A stretch of 64,000 bases of DNA from Symbiodinium kawagutii (GCA_009767595.1 VSDK01024078.1:160368-224367); one strand, 5' to 3'; positions 9,388 to 19,410 are shown, numbered from the stretch's first letter. Numbers and translations are program-made. Notes: generated by a model from the sequence alone, not told the origin.

Positions 9388-12300
9388 ATGGCTGCACTTT
9401 GGGGTTTTGTGCATTCCTTTTCGGACAATGCCCGTGGTTCCACTCGGGGTATTGGCCATTGCACCTTTGGTATCGTTTCTGGGCTCAGATGCTCAGGACT
9501 TGTTAGGCTGTGTCTGCTACTTGCCATGGTCAGGATCGGTGAAGCAAGAAACCCAGGTCCTCAGTTCCGAGTTGCTAGCTTCAATCCTTCCGGGTTGATA
9601 GGAAAAGCTCATGTCGTTCACCACAACATGCAAAGTGACATTTTGTTTGCCACTGAAACGCATTTGACAGCACGTGCCATGACTCAGTTTCGTCAGGGCT
9701 TGCGGTATGCTCAGTCCCAGTTCAAGTACTGTGTGGGTGGACATCCAGTTCCCCCGAGGCATGATCGCACGATGACAGGTTTGTGGAAGGGAGTGGCAGC
9801 AATCTCTCGTGCTCCCACCAGGGCATTGCCGGCCAGTTGGTCGTCCGAGATCCAACGCTCCTGCAGAGTGGGGCATTTCGCCTCGTATGTGCACGGGTTA
9901 TGGTTGACCACAGGAGTGATGTATGGTCAGTCAGAGGGGCCGCAGAATCCTCGTTACATGGAAGTGAACGAGGAACTCTTGCAAGCAGTTGCCACCCAGG
10001 TGTGTTTGTTGGATAGTGGGCCTCGCATTCTCACTGGGGACCTGAATGTCCTTGACAACTCTTTGGAGGCTCATTCGATCATTCGTCGTGCCGGTTTTTT
10101 GGACATCCAACAAATTGCATACGATCGCTGGGGGATTAGCCCCAGGGTTACATGCAAGAATTCCACACGCAAGGATTTCATGTATCTCTCACCAGAAGTT
10201 CAACCCTTGCTTTCACAGGTGCTTGTCCATGAAGGTTTGTGGAGTGATCATTCGGTGTTGGAAGCTGTCTTTGAAGGTGGTGTTGCATCAATCCCCAGAT
10301 ATCTGTGGCACTATCCGGGTCAGTTTCCTTGGCCACAACATTTTGACCTGGATGCTTCTGAATGGTTCAATGGAAGTGCCAGTGATGATGAGTACACTCG
10401 TGCATGGGCCTACCTTGAGCAACAAGCAGCTGCTCAGTGTCAGCACCCTGTCCCAAAACGATGCTTCGGGCGTGCTGCTCAGTTGGAGCCTCATAGGGTT
10501 ACTGGTACTTCACATGCCCCGATTGCACAGGGTCGAATTGGTGATGTTGAGCCCACTTTTCATGGATCTCACTTGCAACATGCAAGGTGGTTTAAACAAT
10601 TGCGACGACTGCAATCCTATGTTCGCCATGCCAAGAATCATGATGAGTTCACGTTACATGCGGTTGAGTTATGGAGCTCCATTCTCCGAAGCAGTGGGTT
10701 TGATCCTTCCTTTTCCAGCTGGTGGGTTCAGTCAGAACATCGTTCCTTGGGGGCACTAGAAAGCTTGCCTCAGTTTCCTCCGTCTTGGGAACATGCTCAT
10801 CGAATTTATGATTCATTCCTNNNNNNNNNNNNNNNNNNNNNNNNNNNNNNNNNNNNNNNNNNNNNNNNNNNNNNNNNNNNNNNNNNNNNATTCCTGCTTG
10901 CCTTTCGTGCATTGGAAAAGCAGCTCTGTTCATTCAGGTCTGAATATGCCAAGCTCCGCAGGGAAACCAATCCTAACCTGATCTTCAACGATCTTCGCGA
11001 AGCTGGGTCCGGGGCTGTTGACTTGTTGGTCCGTCCCCTGCAGGCATCAGTCACCCTTGTAGATGCGGCCTCCCTGCAAGTGGTGATTGACCCCCCGACT
11101 TCCTTTGATGTTGCACTGCCGGTCTTCAGTGAAGGGACATCCTATAACATCATTCATGGGGAACCTGATTGTTTGTGGCTTGACTCGACCGAGGGTTTGC
11201 TGGTGGGACAAAAGATATCGCAGTGCCAGAAGTTGGGATCCCTTGATGAAATGTTTTCTGCCTTCAGCAAGGAATGGTCTGCAAGATGGAACCGCCATCA
11301 CCAGGTACCAGAATCTCAGTGGTCTAACATCATAGCCTTTGCAAGGGCTCAATTGCACCCGGTGGTATGTCCGCATCGACCTGTTACTCCTGAATTGCTC
11401 AAACAGGCTTGCAAGTCGAAGAAGACGAAGACTGCCAGGGGAATGGACGGAGTGACCTTGAAGGACCTTTGTAGCCTTCCTGACCCTGGCCTTCAGATGT
11501 TCTGCAAAATGTTTGCCACCGCTGAATCAGATGGCTCTTGGCCTGCTCAAGCTTTGTTTGGCCGTGTAGCCAGTTTGGCTAAGAAAGACCTGCCTTCGTC
11601 TCCGTTGGACTTCCGTCCCATTACGGTCTTGGGACTGTTGTATCGATGTTGGAGTTCTTGCCAGGCTAAGTACATCCTCCGTCACCTTGACCCGGTGTTG
11701 CCTCCGTCGCTGGTCGGCAGCAGACCAGGTAAGCATGCCACACAGGTTTGGACGCAGCTCATGTGGATGGTTGAAGCTGCCCAGTTGCTGGACACCGATC
11801 AAGCCGGCCTTGTTGCAGATTTGCAGAAGGCATTTAACCATTTGCCGAGGCTGGTCATCATGGAAGCTGCCGCCTGCTTAGGTGTTCCCACCCAGGTGCT
11901 TTTGGCATGGTCGGGAGCATTGATGACAATGAAAAGGTTCTTCGACATCAGGGGTTCGCTTTCTCCCGCGGTGGCCAGTGTTACGGGGGTGCCCGAAGGC
12001 TGTGCTTTGAGCTGTGTTGGGATGGTGGTTATTGACACCCTATTTCACTTTTGGCTTGAACAGACCCTGGGAGATGTCCAGTGTTTAACATACGTCGACG
12101 ACTGGCAGTTGCTTGCTCCCAGCCATCGCATCTGGTCTGCCTGGGAGGTTGTCCATGATTTTGTGGGGGAGGTTGACCTGTCGGTGGACCCGGCGAAATC
12201 CTTTACCTGGTCGACATCAGCTATGGGCAGACAGGACCTTCGGCGTTCTGGTTTCCGTGTTCAGCAGTCAGCTCGGGTTTTGGGTGCACACATCCAGTTC

Positions 12301-14397
12301 ACTAAGCTGCATACCAACAAGACGTTGCTTGACCGCATTGATGGCATGAAACACCTTTGGCAAAAGCTGCGGTATTCACTTGCTCCGGTGCATATGAAGA
12401 GCCGTGCGGTGCGAGTTGCTGCCTGGCCTCGTGCGTTGCGTGGGGTTGCTGCCACGACTTTGTCAGACACGGTCTTTGATTTGCTGCGGTCTGAAGCCAT
12501 GCGGGGGTTACAGGCAGATGGCCCTGGGTGTAATCCTATGATTCATCTTGGATTGGTTGAACCAGCCCTCACCGACCCTGTTTTCTGGTCAATCATGCAG
12601 ACGATTCGGGATGCCCGGCTCTCCTTGGACTGGGATGGGATTCGGTACATATTGCGTGATACTACCTTGGGTTTGGTGGATCCTCCTCGTAATGGTCCTA
12701 CTATGACAATGTTGCGGCGACTGGACACGTTGGGATGGCGAATTGGCAGTGATGGTCTGGTGTATGACTCTCTTGGTGCTTTTGACTTGTTCCACATCTC
12801 TCTGCCAGAACTGGCCTTGCGAGCAGAATGGTCGTGGTTGGCCGTGGTTTCGGAACATGTGCGTGAGCGGAAGTTCTTTCATGGGTTACATTGGGCAGAT
12901 GTGCAAGACACACGACGTTGGCTGACTATGTTGGATGGTAAAGATGCTGCTACGTTTCGCAAGCTCCTCAACGGGGCCTTCTTCACTGCCGATCATGCTG
13001 CTCACTGGAATGAGACTGGTGATGACACGTGTAAGCATTGTGGATGTACGGAGACACGCTTCCATCGCTTCTGGGAGTGCCCTGCTTTTGCGCATTGTCG
13101 GGATGCCTTATCCCCAGGTGTTGCTGCTCTGGTGCCTACTCTCCCTGAAGCTTTGACCTCAGCAGGTTGGTCCATGTTGCCCTCCACTCATCTCGAGTGG
13201 AAGCGCTACTTGTGTGGTTTGTCGGAGTTTTGGATCGGTGATGCTTACCAGCTGCGAGGAGTGGGTCGATGGGCCGATATCTTTCCGGATGGCAGCTGCT
13301 TTCATCAGGGTCAAGCTTCGTGTCGCTATGCAGGTTGGGCGGTTGTCGAACCGCATGTGTCCGGTGATGTGGAAAGAGCTCAGGTGGTGGCGAAGGGCCC
13401 TTTGCCCGGCTTGTTGCAGTCTTCTTTTCGAGCGGAACTCTATGCAGTGTTACAGGCGTTACAACTGGCAGTGGTGGGCAACTTGTGCTTGCGCATTTGG
13501 TGTGACAATTCAGGAGTGGTTTCTGGGATTCAGCGTATCTGTGCTACTGGGAAGTGTCCTTCGACCTCAGGGCCTAACAGTGACTTGTGGTGCCGTGTAT
13601 TTCATCAGATCTGCTTGCTTGGTTGGGACTCGGTGATTGCGACGCATATTCATTCACATCAACCTGCTGAGGGGGATGCCTTTCAACAGTGGGTTGCTGA
13701 ACACAATGGGTTAGCAGATCGAATGGCAGTGGTGGCGAATCAACAGCGAGACCCGTGGGTCTTGCGACTTCATGCCTCTCACTGCTCTCAGACTCAGGTG
13801 GTGCGTCGAATCAACCGAGAGATCCAAAGGGTCCAACTGCGGGTGTCACAGGAACTGTTTCGTGCTGATCCTGAGGTTGCTACGGTGGAGTTGCCTTCGG
13901 TGGTGCCTGCTGGGGGTCCTTTTTACATTCAGCTGGCTCAGGATCTACCGGCGCCCATGGTGCTACGGTATGGAATGCCGTACTTGCAGTTGCTTCATGG
14001 TTGGCTGGTGCAGGTGCTTGCAGATGACGAGTTCTGGACAGGTGAAACCCGGTGGATGTCCTCCATGCAGCTCTACATTGACTGGCATCTGACTTCAGGA
14101 CTGTTTGGACAGTTGTGTGTGAACGGCAGGTGGAAGACTCTGAACGTGACCTTGGTAGATCTTTTGCCACAGTACAAGTTTAAAACTCTGTGCAAGTGGT
14201 GGACACAAATTTTTGGTTGCTTGCTGACAGCCATGGGAAACCAGTTGGTTCGTAGGTTCACTAGGCCTGATTCATGTGTTCTTAGTTTACATACTGGTTG
14301 TTTTTGGATTAAGTGGCCTCAGTGGCGGGTTGATGCGGTTGAAAGGTGGCTCCACAGCAAGTTGCCAGGGGTAGCAACCAGGGGGGGGAGATCTTGA
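9388..14397 (+). CDS. LINE ORF2: endonuclease, reverse transcriptase and RNase H polyprotein
   Basis: About 1669 aa from the first ATG. The frame is open back to the UGA at 9286-9288, so a longer readthrough product is possible. Residues 55-58 are NPGP after a Leu-rich stretch, a 2A-like arrangement. Endonuclease (EEP): Glu90 (TETHLT), Asp218/Asn220 (GDLNV), Asp287/His288 (SDHS). Reverse transcriptase: motif A Asp811 (VADLQKAF), motif B (GVPEGCALS), motif C Y902-VDD. CCHC finger C1215-x2-C-x7-H-x4-C1231. RNase H: Asp1301, Glu1350, Asp1373, Asp1444. Together these nick target DNA, prime and copy the element RNA, and remove the RNA strand. The 69-N gap falls between endonuclease and reverse transcriptase and preserves the frame as drawn. 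The last ~200 residues were not recognised. Confidence 0.94.
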   Translation: MAALWGFVHSFSDNARGSTRGIGHCTFGIVSGLRCSGLVRLCLLLAMVRIGEARNPGPQFRVASFNPSGLIGKAHVVHHNMQSDILFATETHLTARAMTQFRQGLRYAQSQFKYCVGGHPVPPRHDRTMTGLWKGVAAISRAPTRALPASWSSEIQRSCRVGHFASYVHGLWLTTGVMYGQSEGPQNPRYMEVNEELLQAVATQVCLLDSGPRILTGDLNVLDNSLEAHSIIRRAGFLDIQQIAYDRWGISPRVTCKNSTRKDFMYLSPEVQPLLSQVLVHEGLWSDHSVLEAVFEGGVASIPRYLWHYPGQFPWPQHFDLDASEWFNGSASDDEYTRAWAYLEQQAAAQCQHPVPKRCFGRAAQLEPHRVTGTSHAPIAQGRIGDVEPTFHGSHLQHARWFKQLRRLQSYVRHAKNHDEFTLHAVELWSSILRSSGFDPSFSSWWVQSEHRSLGALESLPQFPPSWEHAHRIYDSFXXXXXXXXXXXXXXXXXXXXXXXXFLLAFRALEKQLCSFRSEYAKLRRETNPNLIFNDLREAGSGAVDLLVRPLQASVTLVDAASLQVVIDPPTSFDVALPVFSEGTSYNIIHGEPDCLWLDSTEGLLVGQKISQCQKLGSLDEMFSAFSKEWSARWNRHHQVPESQWSNIIAFARAQLHPVVCPHRPVTPELLKQACKSKKTKTARGMDGVTLKDLCSLPDPGLQMFCKMFATAESDGSWPAQALFGRVASLAKKDLPSSPLDFRPITVLGLLYRCWSSCQAKYILRHLDPVLPPSLVGSRPGKHATQVWTQLMWMVEAAQLLDTDQAGLVADLQKAFNHLPRLVIMEAAACLGVPTQVLLAWSGALMTMKRFFDIRGSLSPAVASVTGVPEGCALSCVGMVVIDTLFHFWLEQTLGDVQCLTYVDDWQLLAPSHRIWSAWEVVHDFVGEVDLSVDPAKSFTWSTSAMGRQDLRRSGFRVQQSARVLGAHIQFTKLHTNKTLLDRIDGMKHLWQKLRYSLAPVHMKSRAVRVAAWPRALRGVAATTLSDTVFDLLRSEAMRGLQADGPGCNPMIHLGLVEPALTDPVFWSIMQTIRDARLSLDWDGIRYILRDTTLGLVDPPRNGPTMTMLRRLDTLGWRIGSDGLVYDSLGAFDLFHISLPELALRAEWSWLAVVSEHVRERKFFHGLHWADVQDTRRWLTMLDGKDAATFRKLLNGAFFTADHAAHWNETGDDTCKHCGCTETRFHRFWECPAFAHCRDALSPGVAALVPTLPEALTSAGWSMLPSTHLEWKRYLCGLSEFWIGDAYQLRGVGRWADIFPDGSCFHQGQASCRYAGWAVVEPHVSGDVERAQVVAKGPLPGLLQSSFRAELYAVLQALQLAVVGNLCLRIWCDNSGVVSGIQRICATGKCPSTSGPNSDLWCRVFHQICLLGWDSVIATHIHSHQPAEGDAFQQWVAEHNGLADRMAVVANQQRDPWVLRLHASHCSQTQVVRRINREIQRVQLRVSQELFRADPEVATVELPSVVPAGGPFYIQLAQDLPAPMVLRYGMPYLQLLHGWLVQVLADDEFWTGETRWMSSMQLYIDWHLTSGLFGQLCVNGRWKTLNVTLVDLLPQYKFKTLCKWWTQIFGCLLTAMGNQLVRRFTRPDSCVLSLHTGCFWIKWPQWRVDAVERWLHSKLPGVATRGGRS
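10821..10889. other. Assembly gap of 69 N inside ORF2
   Basis: 69 consecutive N. The hexamer ATTCCT lies directly before the gap (10815-10820) and directly after it (10890-10895), so the gap size may be nominal and the two contig ends may overlap. Confidence 0.98.
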
Positions 14398-14542
14398 ACT
14401 CCCTGGCATTGGATGGAAGGAACGGCGAGTTCCCCATTCTTGTTTCGTCACATCTCACCATGAGATGAAGACTGGTATGGACCGCGGTTGCTCGCTCTCC
14501 TCCGTTGATACCGAGGGGGCGAGGGCAGGCTGAAAGCTGAAA
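14398..14542 (+). other. LINE 3' UTR and short repeat tail
   Basis: 145 nt between the ORF2 stop and the duplication. It contains a perfect 6-bp stem ATCTCA-CCA-TGAGAT and ends in GCTGAAA twice. Such a 3' structure and tail may be the reverse transcriptase recognition site (inference from other LINEs). Confidence 0.6.
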
Positions 14543-14556
14543 GGTTGGTTGACCAA
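14543..14556 (+). repeat. 3' target-site duplication of the LINE
   Basis: GGTTGGTTGACCAA, identical to 4546-4559. The sequence after it (tatttttcacaggggttaaa) continues the interrupted family C element. Confidence 0.93.
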
Positions 14557-14588
14557 TATTTTTCACAGGGGTTAAAACCATCAATCAG
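14557..14588 (+). repeat. Family C inverted-repeat element, right part (split by the LINE)
   Basis: Continues the left part after the duplication and ends GGTTAAAACCATCAATCAG, the inverted partner of the left terminus. Confidence 0.8.
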
Positions 14589-14603
14589 TGTGTGTGTGTG
14601 TGT
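14588..14603. repeat. (TG)n short repeat
   Basis: About 8 TG units directly after the split family C element. Confidence 0.9.
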
Positions 14604-15270
14604 TCCTGCTTTCCTTTCTTTGCGCCTGTTTTACATAGTCCATAAGTGGTACCTACTACTACTACTAACCATCCATAATCGCCGGGATTAGTAGGAAAAC
14701 CACCAGTGTTGTTTGTGGGTCAAGGGATTCTATAGCCCAATGCAAGTGAATGAGCATATTATCATATGTATCATCATTATTTGCACCATGTAGGTCTCTA
14801 CTCAGAAGCACAACCAGCCAACAAAAGGAGGTGAGGTTTTTCCAAGCTTTTGCATGGTTTCACCAATTCTCAATCATATAGTGATGAATCTACATTTGAT
14901 GTCAATGATTGTCGACGACTGAGAGCATCCCAGCATGTAGAAAAGACACCAAAGGTTTGTGGTTGAGATTGCACTTTATGCATATGGACAATACGAGTCC
15001 TGATTTCATGTCTGTATATGTTCATTAACATCTGATATATGATTTGTTTGTGTGTATGTACTCTATACACGTGTTTAAATATGTACATATACAGTAGATA
15101 TACATGATATATGTGTATATATATATATATACAAATAGTTTTAAATGTATATATATATATGCTTATTTATTACATAAACAGATGTTAATTATGCACAAAC
15201 TTATGTATCATACATAATTTACATTGCACTTTTACACAGTCACAATGTGAAAACACCCAATTCTCCGCAG
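14604..15270. other. Intron DNA, AT-rich
   Basis: Rest of the LINE-bearing intron: AT microsatellites and no open frame of interest, ending in the CCGCAG acceptor. Confidence 0.5.
15104..15166. repeat. (AT)n-rich tract
   Basis: Two TATATATATATA runs separated by about 20 nt. Confidence 0.9.
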
Positions 15271-15347
15271 GAAAAGCGGCCAATGTTGCATGGTTTCATT
15301 GGAGCTCTCAAAAAGGTGCTGCCAATTCCCTGGATTCAAAACTTGAG
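15271..15347 (+). CDS. Predicted exon (phase 1 to 0) downstream of the LINE
   Basis: Acceptor TCCGCAG, donor GTGAAC. 77 nt; encodes KAANVAWFHWSSQKGAANSL. Phase-compatible with the exon at 4298-4442. Confidence 0.5.
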
Positions 15348-15540
15348 GTGAACTCCTGATCTGATTTGGGTAAGGGGTACGACCAAATGCCTGTTTTGAT
15401 GCTTGAGATTGCTATGATAGATAGCGGACAGACATAGGATTCCCTCTCCCCACTCATCGCCATATGAACTTTGAATGATTGGTTTGCCATGTACAAGCCT
15501 ATTGAACCACCATTGGTTTGCCAATAAACCACTCATGGCT

Positions 15541-15721
15541 GTTCCTGATTCCAAGCACTTGTTTTCAACGGCAGGAGAAGCATGGCCGCTGACGTTGGTG
15601 AGAGATGCCTCAAACTTTCTGCCTTTGATGGTGAAGATCAGCACTTCTCCAAGAAGCTCAGCAGAGCTTGCTCCACCAGCCATACCAAAGAACTTGGAAC
15701 GCCACAAGTGGCTGTGGTTTA
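15541..15721 (+). CDS. Coding-like block, frame unresolved
   Basis: GC-richer than its flanks. Two plus frames and one long minus frame (15336-15707, with SSAELLGEVLIFTIKG) are open, so neither strand nor phase can be fixed by eye. Confidence 0.25.
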
Positions 15722-16024
15722 ATGGGAAGCAAGATTTATCATGTCATTCATGACTTAGAACATCAAGATGGCACTAGATTGGTGTAGATATTTTGATATA
15801 AATATATATATATATATATAGACTGTAAATGTATATATGTACTGGGTGCATCTATTCTCATAGATAAGGTGTGGTTACCTTTTGTTTACAATCTTTCAAC
15901 CCTGCCAGATATGGCAATGCCTCGACCAAGCCTCACCTTGGAGATGACCTGCTGATATAATTTCGCAGGGCTAAACGTTGGAGGCAACTCCACGAAGATC
16001 CACCGCAACAACTCACGATTTGGA

Positions 16025-16123
16025 TTCTCAAAACGGGGGACCCCCTCAAATGGTTGGTTCGTTACTATCAATTGGCTGATCATGGATGATTTGGGGGTAC
16101 GCCTATGACTTGAGAAACCACTA
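16025..16123 (+). repeat. Family A inverted-repeat element
   Basis: TTCTCAAAACGGGGGACCCC at the left, GGATGATTTGGGGGTAC then TTGAGAAACCACT at the right; inverted relative to the 3132 copy. Confidence 0.7.
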
Positions 16124-16384
16124 TTTGATGGTAAATGATCAGCTATTTATCCTAAATGCCTGTGGTAAATCGGTATGCATCTACCAGTATGTGGCCTTAG
16201 CCTGGGTGTTATGACAATAGTAATCTCACACATAGCTTGTCTATAGATGTCAATAGAATCAAATCAAAATGTTTGTTCAACTGATAATCTGATACATGTG
16301 TGATTGCTATGGTCCTTTTGAGGTAGCTGCTAGCTGTACCTGCACATTCCTGAACCAACTTGGATTGAACCCGCTGACAACCAG

Positions 16385-16520
16385 GCTGACATCGCTCAAA
16401 TGAGGTGCAGCTGCGTATGCGGCGAATGTTTCGTGCAGCTTGCAACTTTTGTCGCGCCATGTGCATGTCCTATCCTTTCAGCCAGGGCAAACACATTGCA
16501 TCCTGGAAGCAAGATGGTGG
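16385..16520 (+). CDS. Predicted exon (phase 0 start), Cys-rich
   Basis: Acceptor AACCAG. The phase-0 frame has a Cys cluster (RCSCVCGEC) and ANTLHPGSKM, near the family pattern N-T-L..PG. A second frame is open to 16640. The 3' limit is uncertain. Confidence 0.35.
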
Positions 16521-16864
16521 GTGTGTCCCAACATGGTCGGAACCCATCCTCATGGAAATTATGTGGATGCGCACACTTTCCATTTTGGCTTTAAAGGACC
16601 AATGGCCACTACTTGAAGTTCAGTGTACATTTGGTTTCTAGCTGCATAATGTAGAGGTGCCATGATTGGTTTATGATTTCCTACTTCTTTGGGAGAGCAG
16701 ATCGCAGAACTCAGATGAAACCGGTTCAACAAAGCCTCTGAAGGTCTTTGTTGATTGGAGCAGGAGCTTCCAAAGCAAAGTGAAACCTTGAAAAACCATG
16801 TTTGAACAAAATCGCAACGCTGAGACTGTTGAGCCTTTTGACTTCACAACATGAGTTCTTGAAG

Positions 16865-16980
16865 TGGCAGTGGGTCAAAACCCTGTACCCCTGGTTCCCC
16901 TATCATTAACCATTGTTTTCCCTATAGTTTGTTGGTTATTAACCACCATTGTTGGCATGTTAAATATTGAGCCACAGCCA
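16865..16980 (+). repeat. Family B inverted-repeat element
   Basis: TGGCAGTGGGTCAAAACCCT to AAATATTGAGCCACAGCCA with the shared GTACCCCTGGTTCCCC core. Confidence 0.8.
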
Positions 16981-17114
16981 AGTCCCAGTCATTTTGGTCA
17001 ACAGATCCTGAACCCTCCACCCTGGGTCCACCCTTCACACCTGGGACCCAGGTCGTGAGGTGCTCCAGGAGGTACGAAATCTCCCTGCACCTGAGAGCTG
17101 TGCAACTTCTGCAG

Positions 17115-17248
17115 ATGGTTCGTTGTTAAGCCTGACCTTCTACGAGGACTACAAACTGATGGCATCATCCAGCTACTTCTTCGTGTCTTGGACAGATTTT
17201 TCGTTGGCGTTGCTACACTTGAAGGCTGTGAATGATGGTGAAACAAAG
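17115..17248 (+). CDS. Predicted exon (phase 1 to 0), modular gene
   Basis: Acceptor TTCTGCAG, donor GTACCG; 134 nt. Encodes LLSLTFYEDYKLMASSSYFF. The frame stays open to 17491, so the true end could be later; the minus strand is also open here. Confidence 0.45.
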
Positions 17249-17499
17249 GTACCGCCTTTATTTCAGACCTTTCAAACGCAGTTCTTGATGGGAGGTTGGC
17301 CAAGAATTGGGAATGCCACCGAGCCGTTGGTCCAGACCGTAATGGGAATACCAACTCCATCAATTGAGTTTGGCAGGTGCTCCGTAGGAACTGCTGAAAC
17401 ATGGTGGCAAGGTGGAGGACCCTCGATGGTCTATGAAAAGGAGGATTTGTCGCCTGGTCGGATGGGTGTGTTCCCGATTTTCTGCCCATGAACTCAGTT

Positions 17500-17605
17500 G
17501 GTTTTTTTCTCAAAATAGGAAACCCCACAAAATGGTTGGTCGACTACCATAAATGGTTTATAAAAGGATGATTTGGGGGTACCTCTATGACTTGAGAAAG
17601 CATTA
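17500..17605 (+). repeat. Family A inverted-repeat element
   Basis: TTCTCAAAATAGGAAACCCC.. and ..GATGATTTGGGGGTACC.. then CTTGAGAAAG; the outer termini are eroded. Confidence 0.65.
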
Positions 17606-18192
17606 ATTGTTGGACCACCTCGGGTATCCACATCCAAAACCACAGTCTCATCAGCTGAATGCTTGCGGGATTTTAGTCTGTCCAACTTCTGGAATTTCCT
17701 TGCAGATGTACTGCTGAAAACGTGTGTTCTTTATTGACATATTTAGAAAAACCAGCATTCGAGTCATGATAAATGATTTTCAAAATGCACTCGATGCATT
17801 TGATATTTTTTAAAATGAACGAGCAAACATATCATTGAATATCAGTAAAATGGTAGCCATAGCTACCATTAACTATTAACCACACATTGTCTCCACGTAT
17901 GTAGACACAAATGGTAGCCGTGGCTGTGGAGCCCGGCTCTGAGCGCAGCAACCTCCAGGTGACTCGATTGCAGTTGCGTAGCGCTGGGAGTGATGTGCAG
18001 CGCACCCTGGTGGCCCGCTCCATTGCAGCAGGCTTTCAGGTGATTGATCAATTCGGCAACTCGTCTTGTTTAATGGTGGGTTTATAGTGATTGATAGGTT
18101 GATAGGGAGGGTAAAGCTAATATATATACCATAACAACTATTATGGATGACTGAAAGCAGAGTTTTGGCATGTTTTGTAGAGGTGGCTTCAG

Positions 18193-18357
18193 TATTTGAA
18201 AACATCCGTTCTGTGAAGTTCGGACTGATTCTATGGGCTGATCCATGGTTTAATAATTCCACGGTTTTTGATGATCTCCAATCTGCTGGTGCCACAAATG
18301 ATCCACCAGGCTCTAACTTCCCAGCTGAAAAGATGACCGCCCAGCACCAGCGACAGT
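18193..18357 (+). CDS. Coding-like block
   Basis: Acceptor GGCTTCAG with a phase-1 start. Encodes VKFGLILWADPWFNNSTVF. The minus strand is also open, so strand is only moderately supported by its neighbours. Confidence 0.35.
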
Positions 18358-18699
18358 GAGACAAATGGTTCTTGCTGGAAGACTGCTGCTGCACCGGTAG
18401 ATATTGATGATTTTCCCGTAAATTCTAGGGTTTCATGCATCACAGCTGGCTCAGCATTTGTGCAACCAACTGTATTTCCTTGGAATATGTAGATCCAGAA
18501 ACCCATATTGCATTGGATTGTAAAAGGGTTTCAGCCACGCCGCCGCTAGGCATCAATGCTCGTTAACAGTTGCATGACTACACCAGAATGTCCGAGGTGT
18601 TTGCAGTAGAGATCACGGTTGGGGACATCTCCAAAAATATTCAGGTGCACAAAGAATTTAAAACCCTGAAAATCGTTGGGGACACCTCAGGCACCGCCC

Positions 18700-18885
18700 C
18701 CTGACCAGCAACCGCCAGGTATCCTCATCGAGACCACGTTACCAGAGCTTCCAGGACCACCTTCACCAGCTGAGTTTGGGGGCCTGGGTGGCACCTGCCT
18801 GCCCCAGCATGGCCCAGTTGCTTCCCCCTGTAGCGACCAGGACCCAGGCTCTCGTCCTTCGACCTCGTCCCCGCCGGAAGTTTGA
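18700..18885 (+). CDS. Pro-rich coding-like block
   Basis: GC-rich, with a frame rich in Pro (PPDQQPPGILIETTLPELPG). Two plus frames are open; the splice sites are not clear. Confidence 0.3.
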   Translation, partial: PDQQPPGILIETTLPELPGPPSPAEFGGLGGTCLPQHGPVASPCSDQDPGSRPSTSSPPEV

Positions 18886-18896
18886 TTCCATCGCAG

Positions 18897-19238
18897 CGCT
18901 TCACTCTGGCCGTGCAGCTGGCAGCTACTGATGCCTTTCCAATTGATCCGGGAGTTCAGGGAAGCGCCCCTGGGGCAGAAGTTGAATGCTGGCGAACCCC
19001 CCAGTTCAGTTTTTTCTTAGATGCAAATGCCCCAAATATGTGGGTGATTACTGAACTTTTGCACAGGGAAGCCACACATCAAATCGCTAGTTCTGGCTGT
19101 TCAACCAAGTTGACCTGTACGGCACGATACGGATTTTTCCAAGCCCTTTATTTTACTTTTTCAGTGTATAACAGGGCGGGAAAGCTGGTTGCATACAGTC
19201 ACCCTACACAAGGTTCAGAGTGTGTTGTTTCACCTACA
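18897..19238 (+). CDS. Predicted exon(s), long open block
   Basis: Acceptor ATCGCAG and a possible donor GTGAGC at 19239. Encodes FTLAVQLAATDAFPI, a CW pair, FSFFLDANAPNMWVI and ALYFTFSVYNRAG. The last resembles the Y.L.L.V.N segment of other modules. May be two exons. Confidence 0.45.
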
Positions 19239-19410
19239 GTGAGCTGACCTGGCGGAGACTCTGAGTTGAATCATCATAGGGCGATGGTCTCTTTCACAGC
19301 GTCACATCTGATATTCTCATTGGCAGGAGGATTCAGTAGGGATGTTTTCAGTGTGATGTCATGTGAGGTGATGATTTGGGCTCAACCTTTGCTTCTTTGG
19401 GACTTCTCCC

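Larger units (their letters stand above)
4560..14542 (+). mobile_element. Full-length LINE-type retrotransposon encoding a cytosine methyltransferase
   Basis: Non-LTR retrotransposon of 9983 bp. Both ends are fixed by a perfect 14-bp duplication (GGTTGGTTGACCAA) at 4546-4559 and 14543-14556. The 5' leader is only 64 nt to the first ATG of ORF1. ORF1 and ORF2 fill nearly all of the element, and the 3' UTR is 145 nt. The 3' end has no poly(A); it finishes in two GCTGAAA units. ORF2 order is endonuclease, reverse transcriptase, CCHC finger, RNase H, as in the I/R1-like LINE groups. Both ORFs are uninterrupted apart from a 69-N assembly gap, and the duplication is perfect, so the insertion looks young and possibly active (inference). 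Confidence 0.93.

Noticed and set aside
15336..15707. A 123-aa minus-strand ORF
   Set aside because: Protein-like, but all better-supported neighbours are on the plus strand and plus frames are open too; kept only as an unresolved block.
16998..17528. A 176-aa minus-strand ORF
   Set aside because: Crosses family B and A elements and lacks motifs; the plus frame has splice sites and family pattern.
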